DNA of 64,000 nt from Lachnospiraceae bacterium MC2017 (GCA_000701625.1 JNJK01000008.1:62001-126000); one strand, 5' to 3'; shown: positions 17,713 to 26,261, counted from the stretch's first letter. Translations and numbers: made by a program. The notes: generated by a model not told the origin, from the sequence alone.

Positions 17713-17916
17713 CAGGAAACGGCGAGCGCTGATTTCCATAAGTATCCCGTAGAAGAACCGTACAGGTGAGATAACTGCATACGAAGACTTAGCACGCAGG
17801 GCAAGAGCGATCCCGAAAGTGAATGCCCTGCCTGCTTATGTCGCAGTAAGCAGTTAGCTCACCGTCGTATCGGTCCATCGGGATGCGTTGGAAACAACGT
17901 TCGCCGTTTCCGTCAC
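17713..17916. repeat. 204-nt palindromic element, copy 2 (right edge of island)
   Basis: The inverse-oriented partner of the element at 11528-11730. The arms 17713-17801 and 17826-17916 pair over nearly their whole length around a loop holding AGCGATCCCGAAAG. Aligned with the reverse complement of copy 1 it shows mostly isolated substitutions, many of them placed in stems. It lies between pyrI and the methylase-like gene. The rest of the 566-base gap (17569-17712 and 17917-18060) shows no gene or clear signal apart from the terminator near 18061. Confidence 0.85.
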
Positions 17917-18060
17917 TTCTTCGAGCAAAATAGCACCGCCTCTCCACTATTATATATTTATACCTCAATTACAATGCTTGCTGCATTCTTTATTTGTTTG
18001 CTACAACACGCATTTCAAAGCAAATGCTATGAAAAAGAATTCCAAAAAAATTTTTCTACA

Positions 18061-18106
18061 AAAAAGTCGTCTATACCTAGAAAAAATAGGATACAGACGA
18101 CTTTTT
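18061..18106 (-). terminator. Rho-independent terminator of pyrBI
   Basis: AAAAGTCGTCT and AGACGACTTTT form a perfect 11-base stem around an A-rich loop that contains a further CCTA/TAGG pairing. A T-run follows on either strand. It lies 30 bases past the pyrI stop. Confidence 0.85.
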
Positions 18107-18135
18107 CAGCCTTATAGTTAATTCAGTTTAAATTC

Positions 18136-18606
18136 TTATTTTCTCGTATTCTGATTTACCCATTCTGTTTCGCAGTATTTGCATCTATATGTACCACGTT
18201 CCGGATCAGTGAGATAAAATACGTGATCAAGTTCCTGCTCGATCGATGTGATACATCTGGGGTTATGACACTTTATGACATTTGTGATAGTCTTTGGCAG
18301 CTCCAGACGAGGACGCTCGATTATCTCACCATCCTTGATGATGTCAACTGTCGCTCTGTGATCAAGGAATGCGATGGTATCGAGATCGTACTCACGAAGA
18401 GGCATCTCGACTTTAATCATATCCTTCTTTCCCATCTTCATACTGAAAGCATTTGTAATGATAGCAACACTGCACTCCAGTTTATCAAGTCCCAGATCAT
18501 TATAGATCTTCATGGCGCGACCGGGATGAATATGATCGATAACGAAACCTTCTTCGATCTTTCCGACGTTTAGTTTATATTGCTTACGCTTTTCTGTTTC
18601 TGACAT
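18136..18606 (-). CDS. pyrI: Aspartate carbamoyltransferase regulatory chain
   Basis: A 156-residue PyrI. The nucleotide-binding domain has VGKIEEGFVIDHIHPGRA at the front, and the C-terminal zinc domain shows the four cysteines as CHNPRC and CKYC about 30 residues apart. It binds CTP/ATP and converts the PyrB trimer into an allosteric holoenzyme. I set the start at 18606, 5 bases after GGAGG; an in-frame TTG 12 bases upstream overlaps that site. It lies 24 bases after pyrB in a two-gene operon. The stand-alone pyrBI pair away from the other pyr genes is common in Clostridia. Confidence 0.95.
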   Translation of the reverse strand: MSETEKRKQYKLNVGKIEEGFVIDHIHPGRAMKIYNDLGLDKLECSVAIITNAFSMKMGKKDMIKVEMPLREYDLDTIAFLDHRATVDIIKDGEIIERPRLELPKTITNVIKCHNPRCITSIEQELDHVFYLTDPERGTYRCKYCETEWVNQNTRK

Positions 18607-18630
18607 GTCGTCCTCCAATCATATGATAAA

Positions 18631-19554
18631 TCATTCCGGCTTGATATTCAGCAGTGTCAGGATCAGTGCCATACGGACATACATACCGTACTTAACCTGC
18701 TTGAAGTAAACAGCTCTCGGATCATCATCTATTTCTGTCGAGATCTCGTTTACACGCGGCAGAGGATGAAGAACCAGCATATCAGGACTTGCCATGCTCA
18801 TCTTCTTTTTATCCAGGATATAGAAATCCTTCAATCTTACATAATCCTCTTCATTGAAGAAACGCTCTTTCTGTACACGTGTCATGTAGAGAATGTCCAG
18901 AGACGGCAGTACGTCTTCCAGCTTTGTTACTTCACGGAAAGCGATATTATTCTGGATCAGAAGATCATCACGTATATAACTTGGAAGCTTGAGCTCCTTT
19001 GGAGAAATAAAAACGAATTTAACATTGGCATAACGAACCAATGCTCGGATCAATGAATGAACGGTACGTCCGAATTTAAGATCGCCGCACATACCAATAG
19101 TAAGATTATCAAGATGTCCTTTTAAAGAACGGATAGTAAGTAGATCAGTAAAAGTCTGTGTAGGATGCTGATGACCGCCGTCACCTGCATTAATAACGGG
19201 AATAGTAGATTTGGAGGCTGCTACCAGAGGAGCACCTTCCTTTGGATGACGCATTGCTGCGATATCAGCAAAACAAGAAGCAACGCGAATAGTATCGGCA
19301 ACAGTTTCGCCTTTAGTAGCCGATGAGGAATCAGCGGAATGAAAACCGAGGCATTTGCCGCCAAGTCTGAGCATTGCAGCTTCAAATGAAAGTCGTGTTC
19401 GCGTGCTCGGTTCATAAAACAGTGTCGCCAGGATTCTTCCGTCACAGGTGTGAGCGTATTTTGCCGGATCCCGGATAATGTCATCTGCTAGGTCCATAAG
19501 CTGGTCTAACTCTTCTACAGAGAAGTCCAGAGGACTCAGGATACTTCTGACCAT
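18631..19554 (-). CDS. pyrB: Aspartate carbamoyltransferase catalytic chain
   Basis: A 307-residue PyrB, which condenses carbamoyl phosphate with aspartate in pyrimidine synthesis. The carbamoyl-phosphate loop is [13 protein letters not shown] near residue 48 and HPTQTFTDL lies near residue 130; TRVQKERF and HPLPRVNEI are further active-site loops. I placed the start at the ATG 19554, 4 bases after AGGAGG; upstream in-frame codons would extend into the promoter. The leader is only about 36 bases, and no PyrR-type antiterminator hairpin was seen. Confidence 0.96.
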   Translation of the reverse strand: MVRSILSPLDFSVEELDQLMDLADDIIRDPAKYAHTCDGRILATLFYEPSTRTRLSFEAAMLRLGGKCLGFHSADSSSATKGETVADTIRVASCFADIAAMRHPKEGAPLVAASKSTIPVINAGDGGHQHPTQTFTDLLTIRSLKGHLDNLTIGMCGDLKFGRTVHSLIRALVRYANVKFVFISPKELKLPSYIRDDLLIQNNIAFREVTKLEDVLPSLDILYMTRVQKERFFNEEDYVRLKDFYILDKKKMSMASPDMLVLHPLPRVNEISTEIDDDPRAVYFKQVKYGMYVRMALILTLLNIKPE

Positions 19555-19597
19555 GTTTCCTCCTATATGTGAAAAAAGGTTTTTATTGCCGCCGATT

Positions 19598-19626
19598 ATT
19601 ATAGTGCCACCGCTAACAAAAAACAA
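19598..19626 (-). promoter_or_regulatory. Sigma-A promoter of pyrBI
   Basis: TTGTTT and a perfect TATAAT are separated by 17 bases on the minus strand, about 44 bases before the pyrB start codon. Confidence 0.75.
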
Positions 19627-19642
19627 GCTAATAATAAAAGGG

Positions 19643-20314
19643 TCACTTTTCTTTTTTTGCGGTGAGATACCATTCGTATGAAATAATATCTTCTCCTGCT
19701 CCGTTTACTCTTTTTTCTGCTTCTTCGAGAGTTAACGGCGAGCCCATTACGACATCATCTCCCGGATTCCAATCAGCAGGTGTGGATATATTTTCCTCGT
19801 CATGTTTTTGCAGAGACAGTACGACACGTTTTAATTCATCGATATTTCTGCCTGTAGACATAGGGTAATAAAGTATCGCTCTTACCACAGATTCAGGATC
19901 TATTATGAATACCGCTCTCACAGTCTGTGTCCTTGCAACTGTCTGAAGCATACCGTACATATTTGCAACTTCCATGCTTATGTCAGCTACGATCGGGAAT
20001 GATATAACTACTTTCCCTTCACCCTTCCAGTCTATTCCCTCGATGTTTTTCACCCACGCAAGATGTGAATGCAGTGAATCGATAGAAAGACCCAAAAGTT
20101 CTGTATTGATCGACTTAAATTCTTCATATCGTTTCGCCAGAGCGATAAACTCCGTAGTACATACCGGTGTAAAGTCGGCCGGATGCGAGAAAAAGATCAC
20201 CCACTTTCCCTTATAATCCTCAGGGAAGTTGATCTTCCCCTTTGTTGTGATACTTCTAAACGCCGGTGCTTTGTCACCGATCATAGGCATACGTTTTACT
20301 TCTTTCTCCTCCAT
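19643..20314 (-). CDS. 1-Cys (Prx6-type) peroxiredoxin
   Basis: A 223-residue AhpC/TSA protein that reduces peroxides through one peroxidatic cysteine. [13 protein letters not shown] near residues 43 to 55 holds the active site, and the length with a C-terminal extension ([13 protein letters not shown]) fits the Prx6 subfamily. No resolving cysteine was seen, so it probably needs an outside thiol. I chose the ATG at 20314, which has GGGGG 6 bases upstream. The gene is monocistronic: pyrB has its own promoter downstream and a cluster of hairpins lies upstream. Confidence 0.92.
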   Translation of the reverse strand: MEEKEVKRMPMIGDKAPAFRSITTKGKINFPEDYKGKWVIFFSHPADFTPVCTTEFIALAKRYEEFKSINTELLGLSIDSLHSHLAWVKNIEGIDWKGEGKVVISFPIVADISMEVANMYGMLQTVARTQTVRAVFIIDPESVVRAILYYPMSTGRNIDELKRVVLSLQKHDEENISTPADWNPGDDVVMGSPLTLEEAEKRVNGAGEDIISYEWYLTAKKEK

Positions 20315-20330
20315 GAATATCCCCCTTTCT

Positions 20331-20428
20331 AGAACAAAGAATCCGACTTTGTCGGATTCTCCGCGCACGCGCGGGAGCCGTAGGCTCTTCCTATCCGCGC
20401 GCGTCGCATCTTATGCACGTAGTGCATT
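20331..20428. repeat. Cluster of small palindromes upstream of the peroxiredoxin gene
   Basis: Three hairpins follow one another. AGAATCCGAC/GTCGGATTCT is at 20338-20360 and belongs to the repeat also found at 7836. A GC-rich arm pair with a nested GAGCC/GGCTC hairpin (20375-20387) spans about 20361-20408. ATGCACGTAGTGCAT is at 20414-20428. This looks like a REP-like compound repeat, possibly transcribed as the peroxiredoxin leader. Confidence 0.6.
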
Positions 20429-20472
20429 TTTTAACTTATAGGAATTCCAACGGAATTTCCTATAAGTTAAAA
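20427..20472. terminator. Bidirectional Rho-independent terminator
   Basis: TTAACTTATAGGAATTCC at 20431-20448 pairs with 20452-20470, with T-runs on one side and A-runs on the other. It can end transcription in both directions and isolates the peroxiredoxin gene from ilvE. Confidence 0.75.
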
Positions 20473-20521
20473 AACACAGGAAGCCTTTCTGCCATATATG
20501 TCGGCAGAATTGCTCCCTGTA
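20473..20521 (-). terminator. Extended hairpin terminator after ilvE
   Basis: Read on the minus strand, ACAGGGAGC and TTCTGCC pair with GGCAGAA and GCTTCCTGT, followed by GTTTTTTAA. It lies about 110 bases after the ilvE stop. The interval between them shows no other gene or signal. Confidence 0.7.
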
Positions 20522-20630
20522 TTGAATACATATGGTATACGAAAAAATTTTATGTATGTGATTTTTCTTTCGTCTATACCTGCATATTAAGTCAAGAATT
20601 AATGTCGTAAGCAGTCATAGTGCACTCAGC

Positions 20631-21662
20631 TCATTCAATAACATGAACCCATCCTTCAGGACCTTCGATACGTCCCATCTGGATACCTGTAAGTGTGTCA
20701 TAGAGCTTCTTGGTTACAGGTCCCATCTCTTCCATACCGCTTTCGAAGCAGATTTCCTTGCCGTGGTCATTGATCTTTCCAACAGGGCTTATAACCGCTG
20801 CCGTACCGCAGAGACCACACTCAACGAACGCGCCAGCCTCTACTTCAGAGAGAAGTACTTCTCTCTCTGTAACCTTTGCTCCGAGATACTTTTCTGCTAC
20901 TACGTGCAGACTTCTTCTTGTGATCGACGGAAGGATAGAATCGGACTTCGGGATAGTCAGGTTTCCTTCGCGGTCAACGAAAATAAGATTTGCTCCGCCT
21001 GTCTCCTCGATTTTTGTGCGTGTTGCAGGATCAAGATAGATATTCTCAGCAAAGCCTTCCTCATGAGCAGTTACGATAGCGTGAAGACTCATTGCATAGT
21101 TAAGTCCGGCTTTTACATGACCTGTTCCATGCGGTGCTGCACGGTCAAAATCAGATACCTTGATAACGATAGGCTTTGCGCCGCCCTTGAAGTAAGGTCC
21201 AACCGGAGTAACAAAGATACGGAACTGATACTCGTCAGCAGGCTTTACACCGATAACAGGATTTGATCCAAACATGTACGGACGGATGTAAAGTGTTGCA
21301 CCTGTGCCGTAAGGCGGTACCCAGTCGATATTTGCCTTTACAACTTCCTCAACGGCCTTTACGAAGCGATCCTCAGGGAATACAGGCATCTCAAGTCTCT
21401 CTGCAGAAGTAACCATACGCTCTGCATTCAGGTCAGGACGGAAACAAACAACCTTGCCATCCTCTGTTCTATAAGCCTTCAGACCCTCAAAACAGGTCTG
21501 CGCGTACTGAAGTACACCGGCACACTCACTAAGGACGACCTTGTCGTCAGCGGTAATGACACCGTCATCCCACTTTCCGTCTTTATAATTAGAGACATAA
21601 CGATAATCGGTTTTCATGTAACCGAAGCCTATGTTCGCCCAATCGATATTCTTAGTTGCCAT
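20631..21662 (-). CDS. ilvE: Branched-chain amino acid aminotransferase
   Basis: A 343-residue class IV PLP aminotransferase, which interconverts leucine, isoleucine and valine with their keto acids. The lysine-containing segment GTGHVKAGLNYAMSL is the PLP site, and ETGGANLIFV and ECGLCGTAAVISPV are further family signatures. The length fits the clostridial long IlvE type. It stands alone between terminators. The 400 bases upstream (to 22065) show no T-box or leucine leader peptide that I can recognise, but hold a promoter for the divergent small gene. Confidence 0.95.
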   Translation of the reverse strand: MATKNIDWANIGFGYMKTDYRYVSNYKDGKWDDGVITADDKVVLSECAGVLQYAQTCFEGLKAYRTEDGKVVCFRPDLNAERMVTSAERLEMPVFPEDRFVKAVEEVVKANIDWVPPYGTGATLYIRPYMFGSNPVIGVKPADEYQFRIFVTPVGPYFKGGAKPIVIKVSDFDRAAPHGTGHVKAGLNYAMSLHAIVTAHEEGFAENIYLDPATRTKIEETGGANLIFVDREGNLTIPKSDSILPSITRRSLHVVAEKYLGAKVTEREVLLSEVEAGAFVECGLCGTAAVISPVGKINDHGKEICFESGMEEMGPVTKKLYDTLTGIQMGRIEGPEGWVHVIE

Positions 21663-21883
21663 AGTGAATACTTCCTTTCATTCTTTTTTGTGTGCTTTCA
21701 CACTTATTGCATACAGGTATTCTGTTTGTGTGATTCTTTACTATTTTAATGCGTTAAATTTTAAAAAACAAGACAGATGCTTAACATATTTCAAACTTTC
21801 TGCTCTTTTTTAACCAAATCACATGATTAAAATAGATCAATTTTAAACACCCTTCTTTTCAGTATTTTAACCTCTTTCACACT

Positions 21884-21912
21884 TTGACAGTCTCCTTAAA
21901 AAATTGTAAAAT
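21884..21912 (+). promoter_or_regulatory. Near-consensus sigma-A promoter for the 102-residue protein gene
   Basis: TTGACA and TAAAAT are exactly 17 bases apart. The leader of about 145 bases that follows includes a stem GTTTCCGTG/CGCGGAAAC near 22013-22039 before the start codon at 22066. Confidence 0.75.
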
Positions 21913-22065
21913 TAACAAGTTTTTTGCGGCTGAAAAGATATACCGTTTTAATGATCAGACCGCATCTTTGGAGTATGGAATCAACAAACAAGGGGTCCTT
22001 TATACTAAAAAGTGTTTCCGTGGTAAGGGACGCGGAAACGTCGGCATTCCGACAGAAAGGACAAC

Positions 22066-22374
22066 ATGAGCATCACAGAAATCGCACAGGACAGAAAGAA
22101 CAGATTCACACAGAGCCTTACTGAGAAGTATAACTTCCGCGAGGTCGAGGAAATGTTTATCGCACTTGCAGAGACTAATATGTTCTTTCAGGAATCAAAG
22201 ATCCTTTCCGGTGAGATCTACACTGTAGACGATCCGCGCACGATCGTGCAGCTGCTCCGTGAGCTGAAGACCAACCGTGAATTTAAGGCTTCTCACAAAA
22301 AGCAGATGGCTACCATCGAGCGCACCATCAAAGAGTACGCACTCTACCTCCGTGACGAACCGGAAATCGCATAA
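22066..22374 (+). CDS. Small hypothetical protein, helical, 102 residues
   Basis: Not recognised. The product is charged and predicted to be mostly helical, with RTIVQLLRELKTNREFKASHK and a C-terminal ERTIKEYALYLRDE. It has no signal peptide, cysteine or membrane helix. AGAAAGGA precedes the ATG by 4 bases, the upstream promoter is strong and a terminator follows at once, so it is a well-expressed single-gene unit. Codons look like those of neighbouring genes (many GAG, CGC and CTC), which suggests high expression rather than transfer. A regulatory or ribosome-associated role is possible but unproven. Confidence 0.72.
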   Translation: MSITEIAQDRKNRFTQSLTEKYNFREVEEMFIALAETNMFFQESKILSGEIYTVDDPRTIVQLLRELKTNREFKASHKKQMATIERTIKEYALYLRDEPEIA

Positions 22375-22390
22375 ATACCTCACTACACAG

Positions 22391-22432
22391 AACCAGCCAC
22401 ACCGGAATTTACTCCGGGGTGGCTGGTTTTAT
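22391..22432. terminator. Strong hairpin terminator between convergent genes
   Basis: AACCAGCCACACCGGA pairs with TCCGGGGTGGCTGGTT, followed by T-rich sequence on the plus strand. It serves the small gene at 22066 and probably also the AraC gene from the other side. Confidence 0.87.
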
Positions 22433-22446
22433 TATATCTTATGAAA

Positions 22447-23331
22447 TTACGCACTGTAGAGCGCGGTTTCTTCCTGAATCTTCCAGTCTGTACCTGTACC
22501 GTACTTCTTTCGGTACTGATTTGGTGTCATTCCATTTACCGCCTTAAATACTCTGCTGAAATGACTCTGTGAACAGAATCCGAGATACAACGAAATTTCG
22601 CATATCTTATAATCTGAATATCGAAGAAGGTTTTCTCCTCTCCGTACTTTTTCCTTACGAATGTAGTCTGTAATAGTTAACTTTTCCTGAATACTAAACA
22701 GGTGTGACAGATAATCGGGATTTAGATCAAGTGCTGCTGCTATTTCTGAAACTTCTATAGGTGAATTTAAGTGGGAATAAATATAATTCTTTACTCGACG
22801 TATTACAGGATTTTCAGTACGTGCTTTATCTGCGCCTGTCTTATTTTCCTGCTCAAGTTCTTTCCTGTCATTTCGGACAGCCGAAAAATACTTCTGATTA
22901 TTTTCCCAAAATTGCTCCTTTGTTACCTGCTCTCCGTTCAAAAGATAGTGAAGCATGATGAGCCCCGTTGCCATCTCATCCATCTTTAGCCTCACCATTT
23001 CAAAATACTTCATATGAAAACGGCGTTCAAACACCGGATAATCACTCTGGTCTAATCCACCTGTGGCAACCGGACCTACAACCACGAAATCTCCTGCCCC
23101 GCCTATCGCTGAGACTGATGCAAGAACTATTGCCCTGTCACCGACGATAAAAGGAGATTCATCTTTCGACTTAGTGTTTAAGATACGGACAATCATTTTA
23201 TTTTTTTCAAAGAACTGTATTTCTTCCGGTCTTGCTCCATATGTTGTCCGTAGTTTCTCATTCTTATCAAATACAAATATCGGAGCGTGGATAAGCCCAA
23301 CCATCTGGGATAAAACAAAAGAAGATATCAT
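22447..23331 (-). CDS. AraC-family transcriptional regulator
   Basis: A 294-residue regulator. The C-terminal 100 residues hold the two helix-turn-helix units (SEIAAALDLNPDYLSHLF, and ICEISLYLGFCSQSHFSRVF ending in the GMTPNQYRK signature). The N-terminal 180 residues form a ligand-sensing domain with a FDKNEKLRTTYGARP segment that I cannot assign. The ATG at 23331 overlaps the stop of the upstream small gene as TAATG, so translation is coupled. The target genes and ligand are unknown. Confidence 0.87.
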   Translation of the reverse strand: MISSFVLSQMVGLIHAPIFVFDKNEKLRTTYGARPEEIQFFEKNKMIVRILNTKSKDESPFIVGDRAIVLASVSAIGGAGDFVVVGPVATGGLDQSDYPVFERRFHMKYFEMVRLKMDEMATGLIMLHYLLNGEQVTKEQFWENNQKYFSAVRNDRKELEQENKTGADKARTENPVIRRVKNYIYSHLNSPIEVSEIAAALDLNPDYLSHLFSIQEKLTITDYIRKEKVRRGENLLRYSDYKICEISLYLGFCSQSHFSRVFKAVNGMTPNQYRKKYGTGTDWKIQEETALYSA

Positions 23332-23579
23332 TAGTACATTCCCATTCCGCATCCGCCTCTTTCCGGACGTGCAGAATCATCTCCCATAACATATTCTGTG
23401 CGGAAAGAAGCGTTAATTTCGGAAAGTTCCTTCTTTCCATTTATATAATCATCATACATATCGATCATACTCTGAGGTACGGACTCGCATTCGGAGTCTC
23501 CAAGTCCGAGTGCATCATTTACGATCTTCTGTCTTTGTTCTCTTGTCGTATTACAAATTAGAAGTTCTTCTTTGCTCAT
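23331..23579 (-). CDS. Small protein with a Gly/Cys/Met tail, coupled to the AraC regulator
   Basis: An 82-residue protein starting MSKEELLICNTTREQRQKIV. It has a helical body and the segment MIDMYDDYINGKKELSEI, which faintly recalls VbhA-type antitoxin helices, and ends in GGCGMGMY. AAGGA precedes the ATG. Its stop codon overlaps the start of the AraC gene. It may be a co-regulator, an antitoxin-like adaptor or a peptide signal source; none of these is shown by the sequence. Similar small proteins probably occur in other Lachnospiraceae. Confidence 0.65.
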   Translation of the reverse strand: MSKEELLICNTTREQRQKIVNDALGLGDSECESVPQSMIDMYDDYINGKKELSEINASFRTEYVMGDDSARPERGGCGMGMY

Positions 23580-23716
23580 ACTATTCCTTTCACCTTGCGT
23601 TATTTTCAATACAAATCTGCCAAAAATCGCAGTTATTAAAAAAATATTTGTATTTCGTTCACAATTCGTTTGTAATTTAAACTAAATTCGGACACGATAA
23701 TTTGGTACTATTTACC

Positions 23717-23741
23717 TGTCGAAAGAAATAATATTTCGACA
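23717..23741. promoter_or_regulatory. Inverted repeat, possible operator
   Basis: TGTCGAAA and TTTCGACA flank a nine-base AT spacer, about 140 bases upstream of the small-protein gene and after the DUF5688-like gene. It could be a regulator site or a weak hairpin. The rest of 23580-23825 holds only AT-rich sequence and a GC hairpin at 23769-23797. Confidence 0.35.
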
Positions 23742-23768
23742 CTCCCTTACAAAGAATTTCTTTTTCAT

Positions 23769-23797
23769 ATTATACGCCGTCTCCTGATGCTGCAGGA
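23769..23797 (-). terminator. Possible terminator of the DUF5688-like gene
   Basis: GCCGTCTCC and GGAGGCGGC form a stem about 30 bases past the gene's stop. The following sequence is AT-rich but has no clean T-run, so the call is weak. Confidence 0.45.
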
Positions 23798-23825
23798 GGC
23801 GGCTTCCTCCCTTTTAAAGGGATTT

Positions 23826-24713
23826 TTATTCGGCCTTCTTTATTCCCTTACCATCAAAGAGAAGTACTTCATCAGATAATACACTGTAAGGTTCTTTTTT
23901 ATTAAGTATCTGAAGCAGCTCTCTGCACTGTTCTGCCGTAACAGTTCCATCATTGTCGATAAGGAGCGGTGACAGATTGATAAGTCCTGTAGGAAGTACG
24001 AAATATCCCTTTGACTCTGTCTTTTGAGCCAGTGCCGGCAGGAATCCCGGATGTACTATAGACATTATTCCTGACGGGAGTCCCTTTATCGCAGGTACAT
24101 ATACTTTTGCCTTGATCTCAGGTATCTCAACATCCTCTTTGAAATAAGCCTTGAGCGCAGCCGGAAGATCTGAAATGATCGCTGAACCGATCTGCATAGG
24201 TCTGAAGAACTTTCCTCCAACTACTCTCATCAGTTCCTCACGGTTCACTTTCCAGCCTTCCATGATCTCATCTGTTACATTGAAGCCTATCATTTCCTTG
24301 ACGCCCTCATACTTTATCTGTGCTGTGAAAATAATGCACATATCAGCGATCCTGTAGAATGGACGTCCCTTGAGCAGTTCCTCTACTCCTTCATTGCGGA
24401 TGAGGGCACACATGGGAGTTACCTCATCCCGGTTCTCCATCGCATACTTCTTTACTTCCTCAGCCTTGGGCATGGCTGCGAACTTTGCTGAGATCTGCTT
24501 ATATGCCTGAGAAACTGCATCGTCCGGCTCTACGTCTCTCTTATGCTGCTCTGCACAAAACCCCTCTGCAAAAAACTGCAGTCTGTAAAACCTTTCTGCG
24601 CTATCTGTTACTTCAGATATAGGACCTGCATTTAAGAGCAAGAGATTCTCCGGAACCATTTCCTTTAATCTCTCAAAAAAAATCTGTCGATAAACTTCAT
24701 AATGTAATTTCAT
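23826..24713 (-). CDS. DUF5688-like protein of unknown function
   Basis: A 295-residue soluble protein starting MKLHYEVYRQIFFERLKEMV. It resembles the DUF5688 proteins common in Lachnospiraceae, which share an N-terminal helical part and a globular region with internal strands (GYFVLPTGLINLSPLLI). There are no cysteine clusters, nucleotide loops or membrane segments. It is a single gene with a possible terminator downstream. Its role is unknown, and the family name is given from memory of the pattern. Confidence 0.6.
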   Translation of the reverse strand: MKLHYEVYRQIFFERLKEMVPENLLLLNAGPISEVTDSAERFYRLQFFAEGFCAEQHKRDVEPDDAVSQAYKQISAKFAAMPKAEEVKKYAMENRDEVTPMCALIRNEGVEELLKGRPFYRIADMCIIFTAQIKYEGVKEMIGFNVTDEIMEGWKVNREELMRVVGGKFFRPMQIGSAIISDLPAALKAYFKEDVEIPEIKAKVYVPAIKGLPSGIMSIVHPGFLPALAQKTESKGYFVLPTGLINLSPLLIDNDGTVTAEQCRELLQILNKKEPYSVLSDEVLLFDGKGIKKAE

Positions 24714-24785
24714 TTCTGTGTATCCCCTTTAGAAAACTTGCACCAGAACACTTTGATAACTGTTATTAATAACAAATCGCATCAA

Positions 24786-24837
24786 AAAAGAAGCCCTGGT
24801 TTTGTACACATTATTATACATTATCCAAGGCTTCTTT
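24786..24837 (-). terminator. Terminator after proA
   Basis: AAGAAGCC and GGCTTCTT form the outer stem, extended by TGG/CCA, and a T-run (TTTTTT on the minus strand) follows. It begins 11 bases past the proA stop. Confidence 0.85.
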
Positions 24838-24847
24838 ACAATCTATC

Positions 24848-26101
24848 TTACGCTCTGACCTGTCCGGTGCCGCGTATCTCAAATTTATATGAAGTCAATG
24901 CTTCGAGTCCCATAGGTCCTCTTGCGTGAAATTTCTGGGTACTGATACCTATTTCCGCGCCAAATCCAAATTCAAATCCATCTGTGAATCTGGTAGAGGC
25001 ATTTACGTATACACATGCCGCATCTATCTCTCTTAAAAATCGTTCCGCATTTTCTTCATCTCTTGTGACGATTGCTTCTGAGTGATGTGTCGTGTAGCGG
25101 TTTACATGAGCGATAGCATCATCCAAAGTATCAACGATCTTTACGGATATTTCCGGACCAAGATATTCTCTTCCGTAATCTTCTTCTGATGCAGGAACCA
25201 CGTTACCTGCCTTAAGGATATCCATACATTCGGGATCGCCGTGAAGTGTGATACCTTTTTCAGAAAGCGCTTTATTTATCTCAGGCAATGCTTTTTCCGC
25301 AGCATCCTTATGTATTACGAGGGACTCTGCGGCATTGCAGACACCCATTCTCTGAGTCTTTGCATTTACGATGATTTCTACTGCCATCTTTATATCAGCA
25401 GATGCATCAACAAAAATATGACAATTCCCAACACCGGTCTCTATAACGGGTACCTTGCTGTTTTCAACAACGTTTCGTATGAGCCCTGCGCCACCACGTG
25501 GGATCAGGAGATCCACATATTCACGCATACGCATCAGCTCATTCACAGATTCATGTGATGTATCTTCTATGAGCTGAATCGCATCCTCAGGAAGTCCTTC
25601 TTTTTTCAAGGCTTCACGAAGCACATTTGTAATAGCCTTATTTGAGTCAATAGCATCAGATCCACCTCGAAGGATGCAGGCATTTCCCGATTTAAAGCAG
25701 AGTGCTGCCGCATCTGCTGTGACATTTGGTCTGGACTCATAGATAATTCCGATAACACCAAAGGGTACTTTTCTTTTTTCGATCTTTAATCCGTTTGGTC
25801 TTTCAATAGTCTCGATAAGAGCGCCGATAGGGTCAGGGAGATCAGCCACCTGATAGAGTCCCTCTGCCATTCCCACTATCTTTTTCTCTGTAAGTACCAG
25901 ACGGTCAAGCATGGCACTGCTGGTCCCCTTCTCCTCAGCTCTCTTCATATCCAGAGCATTTGCAGCTATGATTTCTGCTGATTTTTCCGTCAGAGCCGCA
26001 GCCGCAGCCCGGAGTCCCCGATTTTTTTCTTCCGTACTGAGCACCGTCATCTTAACAGCTGCCGCTTTTGCCCTTTTCCCAAGTTCTGTCAGTCCTGTCA
26101 T
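24848..26101 (-). CDS. proA: Gamma-glutamyl phosphate reductase
   Basis: A 417-residue aldehyde-dehydrogenase-fold enzyme that reduces glutamyl-5-phosphate to the semialdehyde in proline synthesis. FGVIGIIYESRPNVTADAA, the nicotinamide-side LIPRGGAGLIRNV, and the catalytic cysteine in AKTQRMGVCNAAESL are all present. The length is typical. proB is not adjacent, so the kinase is encoded elsewhere. The promoter lies about 50 bases upstream and no proline-specific leader was seen. Confidence 0.96.
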   Translation of the reverse strand: MTGLTELGKRAKAAAVKMTVLSTEEKNRGLRAAAAALTEKSAEIIAANALDMKRAEEKGTSSAMLDRLVLTEKKIVGMAEGLYQVADLPDPIGALIETIERPNGLKIEKRKVPFGVIGIIYESRPNVTADAAALCFKSGNACILRGGSDAIDSNKAITNVLREALKKEGLPEDAIQLIEDTSHESVNELMRMREYVDLLIPRGGAGLIRNVVENSKVPVIETGVGNCHIFVDASADIKMAVEIIVNAKTQRMGVCNAAESLVIHKDAAEKALPEINKALSEKGITLHGDPECMDILKAGNVVPASEEDYGREYLGPEISVKIVDTLDDAIAHVNRYTTHHSEAIVTRDEENAERFLREIDAACVYVNASTRFTDGFEFGFGAEIGISTQKFHARGPMGLEALTSYKFEIRGTGQVRA

Positions 26102-26146
26102 ATCTCTCTCCCAGCATAAAGTAAGATTTTTTGCTTCCTAGCGTCC

Positions 26147-26175
26147 ATTATACAGGTTTGATCAGGATTTGACAT
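26147..26175 (-). promoter_or_regulatory. Likely proA promoter
   Basis: A perfect TATAAT is found 46 bases before the proA start codon, with a poor -35 (ATGTCA) 17 bases further upstream. Confidence 0.5.
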
Positions 26176-26229
26176 TGATGTTATTCACTTCATTTAAACA
26201 TTCTCTAATTAACTTATTGTAATTCCAAA

Positions 26230-26261
26230 CAAAAAAACGCATGCGTTAATATCGCATGCGC
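26230..26261 (-). terminator. Terminator of rnpB
   Basis: GCGCATGCGATATTAACGCATGCG folds to a GCATGCG stem and is followed by TTTTTTT on the minus strand. Confidence 0.85.

Noticed and set aside
19590-19626. GGTGGCAC near pyrB as part of a T-box
   Set aside because: It is the spacer of the pyrB promoter and has none of the other T-box elements.
21884-22069. Plus-strand open frame in the leader of the 102-residue gene
   Set aside because: It begins on the promoter itself and has no ribosome site, so it cannot be translated from that transcript.
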